DNA from: Fidelibacterota bacterium
Lineage (GTDB): Bacteria > Fidelibacterota > Marinisomatia > Marinisomatales > TCS55
Assembly (NCBI GenBank): GCA_002724735.1
Contig: PBPT01000016.1
Coordinates: 268,838-332,837, forward strand
DNA: 64,000 nt
Direction of reading: 5' to 3'
A model generated the notes under the pieces. The model searched no databases, was not told where the DNA came from, and was given only the letters and a program-made list of their open reading frames with translations. A program made the translations under genes and the position numbers. Positions 56,266-63,402 of this stretch are shown piece after piece; the first letter of the stretch is position 1, and every line of letters begins with the position of its first letter.

Positions 56266-56471
56266 TGGGCATAATACAATTTCCACATGAACCTGTGATT
56301 CAAGCTCAGCGTAGGCAGATAGAGTCACAAGCTGAGATCATAGAACAGCAGAGAAAACAAATAGAAGAAATGATACAGCAGACTGACTTCAAAGCCAAAC
56401 AACAGGACTTAACTGAGCTAAACGGTGATGGCAATCGAAACCGTGGACGCTATGGAGAAGACGAACGCTAG
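56265..56471 (+). CDS. Coiled-coil protein
   Basis: QAQRRQIESQAEIIEQQRKQIEEMIQQ heptads. Confidence 0.5.
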   Translation: MGIIQFPHEPVIQAQRRQIESQAEIIEQQRKQIEEMIQQTDFKAKQQDLTELNGDGNRNRGRYGEDER

Positions 56472-56563
56472 TGACACTGTTTTTGATCATACTGTTGATG
56501 AGCTTGCCCATAGTAGGTGGGCTTGTAACTTTTTGGTATAGCCACAAGGCAACTAAGCAATGA
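56471..56563 (+). CDS. 30-aa single-TM peptide, not in ORF track
   Basis: GTG start overlapping upstream stop; MTLFLIILLMSLPIVGGLVTFWYSHKATKQ. Confidence 0.4.
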   Translation: MTLFLIILLMSLPIVGGLVTFWYSHKATKQ

Positions 56564-56667
56564 AACTAACGGATTTGAATACCACTGCACTACTGTGGTG
56601 TGCGTTTTGGATTGGTATAGCAGTCATAGAGACTGTGTTGTTATTTGTCCTTTTCCCTATTAAATAG
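56560..56667 (+). CDS. 35-aa single-TM peptide, not in ORF track
   Basis: ATGA overlap; MKLTDLNTTALLWCAFWIGIAVIETVLLFVLFPIK. Confidence 0.4.
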   Translation: MKLTDLNTTALLWCAFWIGIAVIETVLLFVLFPIK

Positions 56668-56802
56668 ATCAAACAGCGTCCTGACCTTGTCTTCGAGAAC
56701 ATTGATTCTAGAGTACATCTGTGCTAGCACTATTACCAATGTAACAAAACCAAGACCCACGGGCCATAGTTTTAGAATCAGGTCGAGAGTTTCTCCGTCC
56801 AT
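56641..56802 (-). CDS. 53-aa TM plus coiled-coil protein, not in ORF track
   Basis: CTGGAG SD; MDGETLDLILKLWPVGLGFVTLVIVLAQMYSRINVLEDKVRTLFDLFNREKDK. Confidence 0.55.
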   Translation of the reverse strand: MDGETLDLILKLWPVGLGFVTLVIVLAQMYSRINVLEDKVRTLFDLFNREKDK

Positions 56803-56878
56803 TTGTTGTTTCTCCAGTGTTTGAGATATAGCTTGCCAGCCCTCACGGTCAACAAGTGCAACTATTTAGCAACTACTA

Positions 56879-56963
56879 CGGCGAAGCCGCCTGCGGTACG
56901 CACTACCTGCCGCGAAGCGGTAAACGCTTTTTGCACAAAATTTAGCGTTTACTAGTGCAAAAA
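56879..56963. other. GC-rich structured intergenic element with predicted pseudoknot
   Basis: CGGC-GAA-GCCG (56879-56889) and CCGC-GAA-GCGG (56910-56920) hairpins, then interleaved repeats GTAAACGC/GCGTTTAC and TTTTTGCAC/GTGCAAAAA. Confidence 0.6.
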
Positions 56964-57087
56964 ATCTGCTAGGTGTACACACATACTAGAACACACATAA
57001 AGGTTCTAAAACTGTGCTACCACCACGACAGATGTATTGCATAGCGTTGCAATTGGCCTTAGAAGCTGATTAGAACAAAGATGGTTC

Positions 57088-57324
57088 TTAATCTACTAAC
57101 CTTGCTTTGTAGAGTGTAGATTCTGACAGTTTAAGCATGGCCAACATGCGGTCGCGATCTGACTCAAACTCAATAGTACAGTGATCTGGCTGTGTGGTGT
57201 GTATGTTGTGATTAAGTAATAGTTTGGTACAAGCAGTTTGGGTAAGCACATCCTCATAGCGAGTGTCTCGTACAAATCGTTCTATTCTTGGCCTAGTACT
57301 GTAAATTAGTTTGACACGATACAT
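57088..57324 (-). CDS. Hypothetical phage protein
   Basis: MYRVKLIYSTRPRIERFVRDTRYEDVLTQTACTKLLLN; ATG at 57324 or GTG at 57336. Confidence 0.5.
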   Translation of the reverse strand: MYRVKLIYSTRPRIERFVRDTRYEDVLTQTACTKLLLNHNIHTTQPDHCTIEFESDRDRMLAMLKLSESTLYKARLVD

Positions 57325-57328
57325 TAGA

Positions 57329-57413
57329 GTATACACACGAGATGTGAGTCTGCTATACGCTTATTGACGAAACCGCAGTTGGATTGAATTGTTGTGAATC
57401 TACGTGTGTATAC
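57329..57413. repeat. 11-bp inverted repeat
   Basis: GTATACACACG (57329-57339) and CGTGTGTATAC (57403-57413). Confidence 0.85.
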
Positions 57414-57491
57414 AGTGTTATTTAACCTTTTTTGGTGTGTAACACACTGGTGTTCACAGTGTAGAGGGGTTGTTTTTTGCATAGTAAAAAG

Positions 57492-57689
57492 TTATTCCTT
57501 ACCACCGTCTTTGCTGGCATCATCTACTTTGATACTAGTATTAGGACGTAGTGCGGCAGCTACAAAACTACTGGCCGCTAGCATGGGAATAGTGTATACC
57601 ATTTGTTCAGTTAGATATGCGACTGTGTAGGTTGGTACTAGCACTATAACTGCTTGTAGTCCTGCTATTTTAAGATCATTTCCTAGCAT
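57492..57689 (-). CDS. Small membrane protein, holin-like
   Basis: MLGNDLKIAGLQAVIVLVPTYTVAYLTEQMVYTIPMLAASSFVAAALRPN; start corrected to ATG after TATAAATA. Confidence 0.55.
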   Translation of the reverse strand: MLGNDLKIAGLQAVIVLVPTYTVAYLTEQMVYTIPMLAASSFVAAALRPNTSIKVDDASKDGGKE

Positions 57690-57693
57690 AGTG

Positions 57694-57701
57694 TATTTAT
57701 A
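57694..57701 (-). promoter_or_regulatory. Late promoter, leaderless geometry
   Basis: Minus strand exact TATAAATA-CACT-ATG(57689). Confidence 0.75.
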
Positions 57702-57877
57702 GGCCGAAATGGGTTCTGTGTGGAAAAAATCGAGTCGCGTAAAAAATTGTAGGCAAGTACTTACAGAATCGAGGTGGTGATTTTGCATCACCCAATTTTT
57801 AAAAAGCGGTCATTAAGCACTTGTGCGGGCAGTTGCAAATTTGTCGTATATAACCCCGACCCCTCGAGAAAATTTTT

Positions 57878-57908
57878 TCAAAAAAAAACCCCGACCTAAG
57901 CCGGGGTT
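57878..57908 (-). terminator. Rho-independent terminator of minus-strand cluster
   Basis: Minus strand AACCCCG-GCTTAGGT-CGGGGTT followed by a T run. Confidence 0.85.
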
Positions 57909-57928
57909 GCTGGCAGTTTGGTTGCGAC

Positions 57929-58261
57929 CTAGTCTGGTCGACTGCCTGCGTAAGCTGTAAAGCCTGCGTCCTTAAACACTTGCGCCGCCGCTCTAGCACC
58001 AGCTTCTTTAGTGCTCATGCACTGCGTACCTAAGCCACTTGGGTTCCATATTGAGTAAGCACCTTTGTAGTCCTTCTCATAGCCTGCCGCTTTCATAGCA
58101 CGGCCTAGCTTGGTGTTGCCTTTAACACCAAATATATCTACCCAAGCAAAGCCACAGTAAGCATGCTCACCATATGTGTCTAGGTGCTCAATGCCAGCAG
58201 TGTAAGCCGCTAGTTTAGCATCTTCTAACAGGTCTTTAAGTTCTTGTACAGTGTAGTTCAT
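57929..58261 (-). CDS. Conserved phage hypothetical
   Basis: EHAYCGFAWVDIFGVKGNTKLGRAMKAAGYEKDYKGAYSIWNPSG; GAGGGCAAT leader. Confidence 0.6.
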   Translation of the reverse strand: MNYTVQELKDLLEDAKLAAYTAGIEHLDTYGEHAYCGFAWVDIFGVKGNTKLGRAMKAAGYEKDYKGAYSIWNPSGLGTQCMSTKEAGARAAAQVFKDAGFTAYAGSRPD

Positions 58262-58296
58262 ATTGCCCTCGCTTGTTTTGTTTAACTTACTCTACT

Positions 58297-58324
58297 ATAA
58301 TAGCATCATTATGCAGTATGTCAA
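58297..58324 (-). promoter_or_regulatory. Early promoter (divergent member of family)
   Basis: GGGGTTGACA-N16-TATTAT. Confidence 0.65.
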
Positions 58325-58327
58325 CCC

Positions 58328-58615
58328 CTAATATACGCACTCAGGGGTATCAAGCCAATTGTTTAAGCAGTAGGTTTCTAGTGCTTTCTTGATAGTGTTA
58401 AGCTCACGGAACTTACGTTGAGCCTGTGCATGTGATATCTCACCATCACAGTGTAGGTTCTCTGGTGATAGCTCTCCTGCAAGCTTGTCCATAAGACTGT
58501 TTGCGTTCTGTTGGCTTAGAGGAAATGTCATAGGCTCTTTGCCAAATATGCTATTCCATCTATTGGTTGAGTCAACGAACTGCTCAAGGATATATTGTGC
58601 TTGATGTGCTTTCAT
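58328..58615 (-). CDS. Hypothetical phage protein
   Basis: Ordinary coding ORF; GGAGGG leader. Confidence 0.55.
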   Translation of the reverse strand: MKAHQAQYILEQFVDSTNRWNSIFGKEPMTFPLSQQNANSLMDKLAGELSPENLHCDGEISHAQAQRKFRELNTIKKALETYCLNNWLDTPECVY

Positions 58616-58626
58616 AAGTGCCCTCC

Positions 58627-59049
58627 TTACTTGGCGTGTCTAGTTACAAATAAAACATTACCATTACAGTCTAAGTGAAGAGTCTCTGTATAGTTTCTGT
58701 AATGCTCTGTTCTTTGTCCACAGATCTCACCTGTGTCATATCCTCTAGCATAACCATGCTTTCTAGGATTGTTCCAAGGATTGTTATCATATGGAGTACA
58801 GCCTAGGTTACCGTTACAAACCCTACGGTTGTGATCGTAACCTCTGTCATCGTAGATACCGCCGGGGTAGTAGCCACCGTTCTGTGGATGATAGCCGCCG
58901 TTGTGTCTACGATCGTTTTTGTTGAAAAGCTGATCTAATATAATCACAGCGCCTATGACTTTGATAAAGTCGTCTGTGTCAGCTTTAACTGGAGTTGTAG
59001 CAAGACCTAAACTTGCTATTAGTGCGGTAGTAATTAATATCTTTTTCAT
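58627..59049 (-). CDS. Secreted protein with signal peptide
   Basis: MKKILITTALIASLGLATTPVKA; Gly/Tyr/Asn-rich middle, Cys in mature region. Confidence 0.6.
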   Translation of the reverse strand: MKKILITTALIASLGLATTPVKADTDDFIKVIGAVIILDQLFNKNDRRHNGGYHPQNGGYYPGGIYDDRGYDHNRRVCNGNLGCTPYDNNPWNNPRKHGYARGYDTGEICGQRTEHYRNYTETLHLDCNGNVLFVTRHAK

Positions 59050-59079
59050 AATGCCCTCTATTTCCTAACTGTTATATAC

Positions 59080-59108
59080 AGTATATGTTCTGAATCCAGA
59101 TCTGTCAA
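59080..59108 (-). promoter_or_regulatory. Early promoter module
   Basis: GGGGTTGACA-N17-TATACT within ATATACTGTATAT. Confidence 0.75.
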
Positions 59109-59166
59109 CCCCTAATTTACCATTATTTTATGTGGATTTTTGCCCTGTGGATAAGTCTAAAAGGTC

Positions 59167-59327
59167 GAGCCCCGCATAGCGAGGGCACACTATGCAGGGC
59201 TCTATTCGTCGGAGCCAGCGTGAGGGCTTGCTGAAACTTCCGACATGTAGTACCAGCTGGGGGAGGGCACCCCGGACGCTGGTACATAAACACGGTGGCG
59301 GAGCTCTAAGCTCGACGCATTACCGTG
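59167..59327. other. Chain of four GC-rich hairpins, candidate structured RNA
   Basis: GAGCCC-C-GCATAG/CTATGC-A-GGGCTC; GTCGGA/TCCGAC with CAGC/GCTG; GTACCAGC/GCTGGTAC; CACGGT..GAGCT/AGCTC..ACCGTG. Confidence 0.6.
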
Positions 59328-60310
59328 TTCTCAGCCATCGCTTCCCATCTGTCGGGAAATGCTTTGGCTAAGTCTGCGACTTTAAGAACAGTTCGCAAGC
59401 TTAATTCCCTGAGCTTGTTTTTGTTCGCTTCCATAAAGTCGACAATATCGTTCTCGACATGCTCGCCCAACTGATAGTCATTTAGCATGCCGTCTTTGGT
59501 GATCTGTTTAATACGTAACATCTTCTCTCTGTCCGTATCAATAGTCAGATCAATGTAGTGACAACGTGACTCAAGAGCTTCTAAATGGTCCCTCATCTTC
59601 TTGCTCTTAACGTTATCAAACTTGATGTTGGTGATAAAGATAGCTGAGCCTTTAAAGTCAAAGCTGTCTGGCACACCTTCATTTCGTAATTTGAAACTGT
59701 CTGTGTTCCAACAAATCTTTCTAGTCCTCTTCGAGTCTAGGGCGGCCTTCAAGATGTTCAATGAAAGCTCATCGCTGAACACACTATCACAATCGTCAAA
59801 CACTAGCACGTTATCTTTGTCTGCGTGTTTGTACAATTTGCAGTAGAGTCCTATAGCTGACATAGCACCCTTGACCACTTCATACTTAGCAGGCTTGTTG
59901 CCTAGCTGAGCAATCAGTTCATGGTTGCCTAGTACTTTTTCAACACCATGTGACTTACCAACACCTGGAGGGCCACTTACGATCATTGCTCGCACATCGC
60001 CTCTCTTAGTTGCACGGGTCATATCTTCAAGCATGTCGAAACGCTCACGAAGTCTTTCGATCGTCTCTTCGTCTGTCTCTTCTCGCTTAGTGACCTTTGC
60101 AGTGGTGCTCTGATCGAAGCAGTTCGGACCGCTTACTTTGATCTTGATGTTTCGATCTGGAAAGCCAGCTACTGCTGATCCATCAACGGTTACGTATCCG
60201 CCCTGGGTACCAACCTTGTAGCCTTCTACTAGTGGAAAGACCATACCTGTAAGATCTACTTCCTTGCCGCGGATCTTATAGCTACCTTCAAGTAATTTAA
60301 TATTTGACAT
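59306..60310 (-). CDS. AAA+ ATPase
   Basis: MIVSGPPGVGKSHGVEKVLG Walker A, NVLVFDDCDSVFSDE Walker B, SAIFITNIKFD sensor 1. Confidence 0.8.
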   Translation of the reverse strand: MSNIKLLEGSYKIRGKEVDLTGMVFPLVEGYKVGTQGGYVTVDGSAVAGFPDRNIKIKVSGPNCFDQSTTAKVTKREETDEETIERLRERFDMLEDMTRATKRGDVRAMIVSGPPGVGKSHGVEKVLGNHELIAQLGNKPAKYEVVKGAMSAIGLYCKLYKHADKDNVLVFDDCDSVFSDELSLNILKAALDSKRTRKICWNTDSFKLRNEGVPDSFDFKGSAIFITNIKFDNVKSKKMRDHLEALESRCHYIDLTIDTDREKMLRIKQITKDGMLNDYQLGEHVENDIVDFMEANKNKLRELSLRTVLKVADLAKAFPDRWEAMAENTVMRRA

Positions 60311-60350
60311 ATTGCCCTCTTTCAGTTGTCATTGCTTAATTGTTATATAC

Positions 60351-60379
60351 AGTATATGATCAAACTGTATACGTGTCAA
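60351..60379 (-). promoter_or_regulatory. Early promoter module
   Basis: GGGGTTGACA-N17-TATACT within ATATACTGTATAT. Confidence 0.75.
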
Positions 60380-60389
60380 CCCCTAAATG

Positions 60390-60572
60390 TTATAAATTCC
60401 AAAATAAATATTTTACCAAAAGCCACATCAGATACAGTGTTCCAAAGAAGACCACATTATACATCAGTGACACTATACATTGATTGATGAACCCAACCGG
60501 TGTGTTACAAGCATGGCACTTCGGTGCGAAGAAGTTCTTGTCCATGGTGTGACATTCGGGACAGATAGCCAT
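60390..60572 (-). CDS. Zinc-ribbon membrane protein
   Basis: CPECHTMDKNFFAPKCHACN plus C-terminal TM segment. Confidence 0.55.
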   Translation of the reverse strand: MAICPECHTMDKNFFAPKCHACNTPVGFINQCIVSLMYNVVFFGTLYLMWLLVKYLFWNL

Positions 60573-60739
60573 TATGAATTCCTCGGGTTGGTAGTCTTCA
60601 AGCAGATCTTCCCTGCCTCAAGTCTACGGTTCTCTTCAGGAGTATTCAAAGCTTTCATCATGCCAAGCGCCTTGACCATATTCTTGATCGCGGACTTAGG
60701 CTGATTGCCTACGATGCTCCATGCTTCTTGAACAGTCAT
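60572..60739 (-). CDS. Small protein (55 aa), not in ORF track
   Basis: MTVQEAWSIVGNQPKSAIKNMVKALGMMKALNTPEENRRLEAGKICLKTTNPRNS; TAATG overlap. Confidence 0.6.
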   Translation of the reverse strand: MTVQEAWSIVGNQPKSAIKNMVKALGMMKALNTPEENRRLEAGKICLKTTNPRNS

Positions 60740-60934
60740 CTACTCCTCCCCTCCGAACATCTCGTCCCAGTTGTCGATGCCAGTCTTGTAAAACTCGCGA
60801 TCGTCTGCTGAGAGGTTTGGGAAAGCGTTTTGAAGCAGAGCACCTGCCTCATACGCAGCCACCTGCTCTGGAGTAATATCCAGCTCACGTGTGTTAACGG
60901 TGTTTGTGAAAGGATTAGTTCTAGTAATTTGCAT
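60740..60934 (-). CDS. Small hypothetical phage protein
   Basis: Coupled ORF with AGAGGGC leader. Confidence 0.55.
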   Translation of the reverse strand: MQITRTNPFTNTVNTRELDITPEQVAAYEAGALLQNAFPNLSADDREFYKTGIDNWDEMFGGEE

Positions 60935-60972
60935 AAAGCCCTCTTTTTTCTGTTTGCCCTAACTATACATAT

Positions 60973-61000
60973 AGTATAGCACCTATTTAGAGTTTGTCAA
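60973..61000 (-). promoter_or_regulatory. Early promoter module with operator-like palindrome
   Basis: GGGGTTGACA-N16-TATACT; CTATAC-N5-GTATAG at 60963-60979. Confidence 0.8.
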
Positions 61001-61118
61001 CCCCTTTTTTACGAAATATAATAGTATATCCATTACCCTCTAGTAATTCTTGCACTGACAAAGAAAGTGTATCACTCTCTGCCACTAATATATTTTCATC
61101 ATTGTATATTTTATACAT
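60987..61118 (-). CDS. Small protein (43 aa), not in ORF track
   Basis: MYKIYNDENILVAESDTLSLSVQELLEGNGYTIIFRKKGVDKL; its end overlaps the next promoter. Confidence 0.45.
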   Translation of the reverse strand: MYKIYNDENILVAESDTLSLSVQELLEGNGYTIIFRKKGVDKL

Positions 61119-61120
61119 GA

Positions 61121-61729
61121 TTATACACCTATCGCTTCCAGTCTTTTGTGGATTGATTCTTTGTGATCATCCGGAAGACTGTCCCAATATTCGTTGAGAA
61201 TATTGTAGGCCACTTCATATTTGTTTTCGCTCTTAAAGCCTGTCTCAGAATCTACCACATAGTCTATTTCTCTTGTGGTAATGGTCATGCTATCCTCGTC
61301 CTCGTCCTCGGTATCATATTCAAGAACGTCTTGCCATTCATTCATAATCTTAAATAGGTAGTCTGAGATATGATCGTAGTCATCACCTATCCACTCATAT
61401 TCATTGACATTAATATATTCTGCCACATCCTCATCACTCATGTTGATCAGTTCAAGCAGTTTCGCTTCGTCCTTGATCTCGTAACCACCTTGATAATCAA
61501 AATCTATGCAATCAAAGAACCTATTGTCCTCTTGGCCTAGTTTTAATTGCCTTTCTTCACCTTTGAAGTCAGCATAGGAATCACCTGGTGACATATTAAT
61601 GGTCGCCAAGATGTATCTCATTCTCTGAGCATCTTCTTGGTACCAGTCCTGATTGTTATATGCTTCTTCGCCTATGTCCTTGGGATCACTTACGAATGCT
61701 TTTTTAATTTGTTCTCTTGAAATAGTCAT
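61121..61729 (-). CDS. Acidic phage hypothetical protein
   Basis: Ordinary coding ORF with GAGGGC leader. Confidence 0.6.
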   Translation of the reverse strand: MTISREQIKKAFVSDPKDIGEEAYNNQDWYQEDAQRMRYILATINMSPGDSYADFKGEERQLKLGQEDNRFFDCIDFDYQGGYEIKDEAKLLELINMSDEDVAEYINVNEYEWIGDDYDHISDYLFKIMNEWQDVLEYDTEDEDEDSMTITTREIDYVVDSETGFKSENKYEVAYNILNEYWDSLPDDHKESIHKRLEAIGV

Positions 61730-61813
61730 TTTGCCCTCCAGCTTGTTTTTGTTTTTTTAAAATAATGTGGCGTCTAGATCTCGGCATGCAACTGTTTTAA
61801 TCTAGTACCTTAG

Positions 61814-61881
61814 CCTACCCTTATCTGCTCTACGGTGTCTTTCGACTGTGCAGGGTCCTGCAGAGACCGGGCCTTTGTAGG
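61814..61881. other. Structured intergenic element
   Basis: CCTAC ... GTAGG outer pair; GTCT/AGAC; TGCAG-GGTC-CTGCA tetraloop hairpin; no ORF. Confidence 0.4.
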
Positions 61882-61893
61882 TACCACGTAACC

Positions 61894-62103
61894 TTAGTAT
61901 TCCTCCCCAAAGTCGGCCCACTCCTGCTCCCAGTCAGGTTGGCCATCGTCCTCTTCCATGAACCGATCACTCAGTTCGTTACAATCGAGCATATCCTCGA
62001 CGTCATCCTCACTCATGTATTTCACACACATGATGACCATCTGGATCGGATCGACAATTCCTTCTTCGACCAACTCAATTGCTTTATCTCTTGAAATTCC
62101 CAT
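61894..62103 (-). CDS. Small acidic phage protein
   Basis: Ordinary coding ORF with GAGGGC leader. Confidence 0.55.
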   Translation of the reverse strand: MGISRDKAIELVEEGIVDPIQMVIMCVKYMSEDDVEDMLDCNELSDRFMEEDDGQPDWEQEWADFGEEY

Positions 62104-62133
62104 AACGCCCTCTTTTTGTTTAACTATACTTAC

Positions 62134-62161
62134 AGTATAGCATCAATATTCTAGTTGTCAA
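62134..62161 (-). promoter_or_regulatory. Early promoter module with operator-like palindrome
   Basis: GGGGTTGACA-N16-TATACT; CTATAC-N5-GTATAG at 62124-62140. Confidence 0.8.
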
Positions 62162-62164
62162 CCC

Positions 62165-62686
62165 CTATCTACTCTCGTAGGCAAAGTTTTCGTCATCATA
62201 CTGTGCATGTTCTTCACAGATGCCATACATCTCGTCTAGCTTCTGTGCTAGGCTGGCTGGTTCGTTCCAGTCGATGTTTTTATCGTGTAGATCTGTGAGA
62301 CAATCGTCATAGCCATCTTCCCATATGCCTGCGAAGTCCATGCCAGGCTCATAGTAATAGCATTTGACTATATACTCAGGATTCTCCTGCAGGTAGTAGT
62401 CGAGAGCCTCTAGTGGGGGTGCCCATGCAGTTTGTGTCGCGATAGACAACTTGGACTGTAGGATCGGGTGTGCAGTCGCAAGCTCTTCTACGTCAGCATG
62501 CCCTTCACTAATGTCCCACTTGGTGCCCCAGTTCTGTACGGACCAATCATAGTTCCATTCTTCGGGCCCTGGACATATAGTTTGTAAGAATCCAGGATCA
62601 TCGTTTGAGTTTACAATAGCCGCCAGCTTCTTCATCTCAGCTGTGGGGCCAATAATTTCTATATCTGTGCTACACCAATTTGGCAT
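62165..62686 (-). CDS. DUF1281/YubB ferredoxin-like-domain protein
   Basis: MPNWCSTDIEIIGP ... WSVQNWGTKWD signature. Confidence 0.65.
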   Translation of the reverse strand: MPNWCSTDIEIIGPTAEMKKLAAIVNSNDDPGFLQTICPGPEEWNYDWSVQNWGTKWDISEGHADVEELATAHPILQSKLSIATQTAWAPPLEALDYYLQENPEYIVKCYYYEPGMDFAGIWEDGYDDCLTDLHDKNIDWNEPASLAQKLDEMYGICEEHAQYDDENFAYESR

Positions 62687-63168
62687 TATGCGGCCTCCTT
62701 GTTCAAATGCATTTCCAACATTTCTATATGCTCTCTAATCGCTTTGCCTTCAACAGGAAGAAACTCCTTCATATCATACTTCGCATAGAACCAAGTCAAC
62801 TGATTCTGTCCTGTGTTCTTTGCTAGATAAATGTAATCTTCACCTGACTTGAATCCGTTCTTGAGATAAGCCTGTTCGCTTGTGTAAACCTGATGATGAC
62901 AATTTTTCTCGCCTCGGTCACGACCGTAATAAACATTCTGATAAGCATAGGAATCTGCTTGTGTGTCATTAAAGTCGATCTTTTCTCCTATGAACTGCCC
63001 CCATTTACTTGCATCACCTAACATGATAGCCTTTTCTACCTTGTCAGCTTTATACCAATTGTCAATGAGATTGTATCCTAGTCCACCAGGGTATCCGTCC
63101 CAATGATGATAGGATCCTATGATTTTGTCTTCACTAAGTTGAAGTGCTATTCTTGCTCTTGTTGCCAT
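62686..63168 (-). CDS. Conserved phage hypothetical
   Basis: MATRARIALQLSEDKIIGSYHHWDGYPGGLGYNL. Confidence 0.6.
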   Translation of the reverse strand: MATRARIALQLSEDKIIGSYHHWDGYPGGLGYNLIDNWYKADKVEKAIMLGDASKWGQFIGEKIDFNDTQADSYAYQNVYYGRDRGEKNCHHQVYTSEQAYLKNGFKSGEDYIYLAKNTGQNQLTWFYAKYDMKEFLPVEGKAIREHIEMLEMHLNKEAA

Positions 63169-63197
63169 GTTGCCCTCTTTTGTTTAACTATACATAT

Positions 63198-63225
63198 AGT
63201 ATAGCATGATTAAAGAATTTGTCAA
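63198..63225 (-). promoter_or_regulatory. Early promoter module with operator-like palindrome
   Basis: GGGGTTGACA-N16-TATACT; CTATAC-N5-GTATAG at 63188-63204. Confidence 0.8.
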
Positions 63226-63228
63226 CCC

Positions 63229-63402
63229 CTAAAGAGGCATAACGATTAAAAAGTTTGGCCATCCAAACATCCACACAAGGACATTCAGGATAAGCCAGAT
63301 ACCTACTAATACTATGAGCACCTTTAGTGCGAACACCAATATGCCTGGTAAAAATTTAACTGCCAAGTAGATTAAAGCTATCAGCCCTATCAGCTCTAAC
63401 AT
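63229..63402 (-). CDS. Small membrane protein (57 aa), not in ORF track
   Basis: MLELIGLIALIYLAVKFLPGILVFALKVLIVLVGIWLILNVLVWMFGWPNFLIVMPL. Confidence 0.55.
   Translation of the reverse strand: MLELIGLIALIYLAVKFLPGILVFALKVLIVLVGIWLILNVLVWMFGWPNFLIVMPL

Noticed and set aside
57394-57630. Plus-strand 78-aa ORF
   Set aside because: Mostly antisense to the holin-like gene, with Cys-rich unstructured translation; no convincing start
61744-61890. tRNA gene in the 61.8-kb gap
   Set aside because: No acceptor/T-arm pattern (no GTTCRANNC) or anticodon stem could be drawn on either strand
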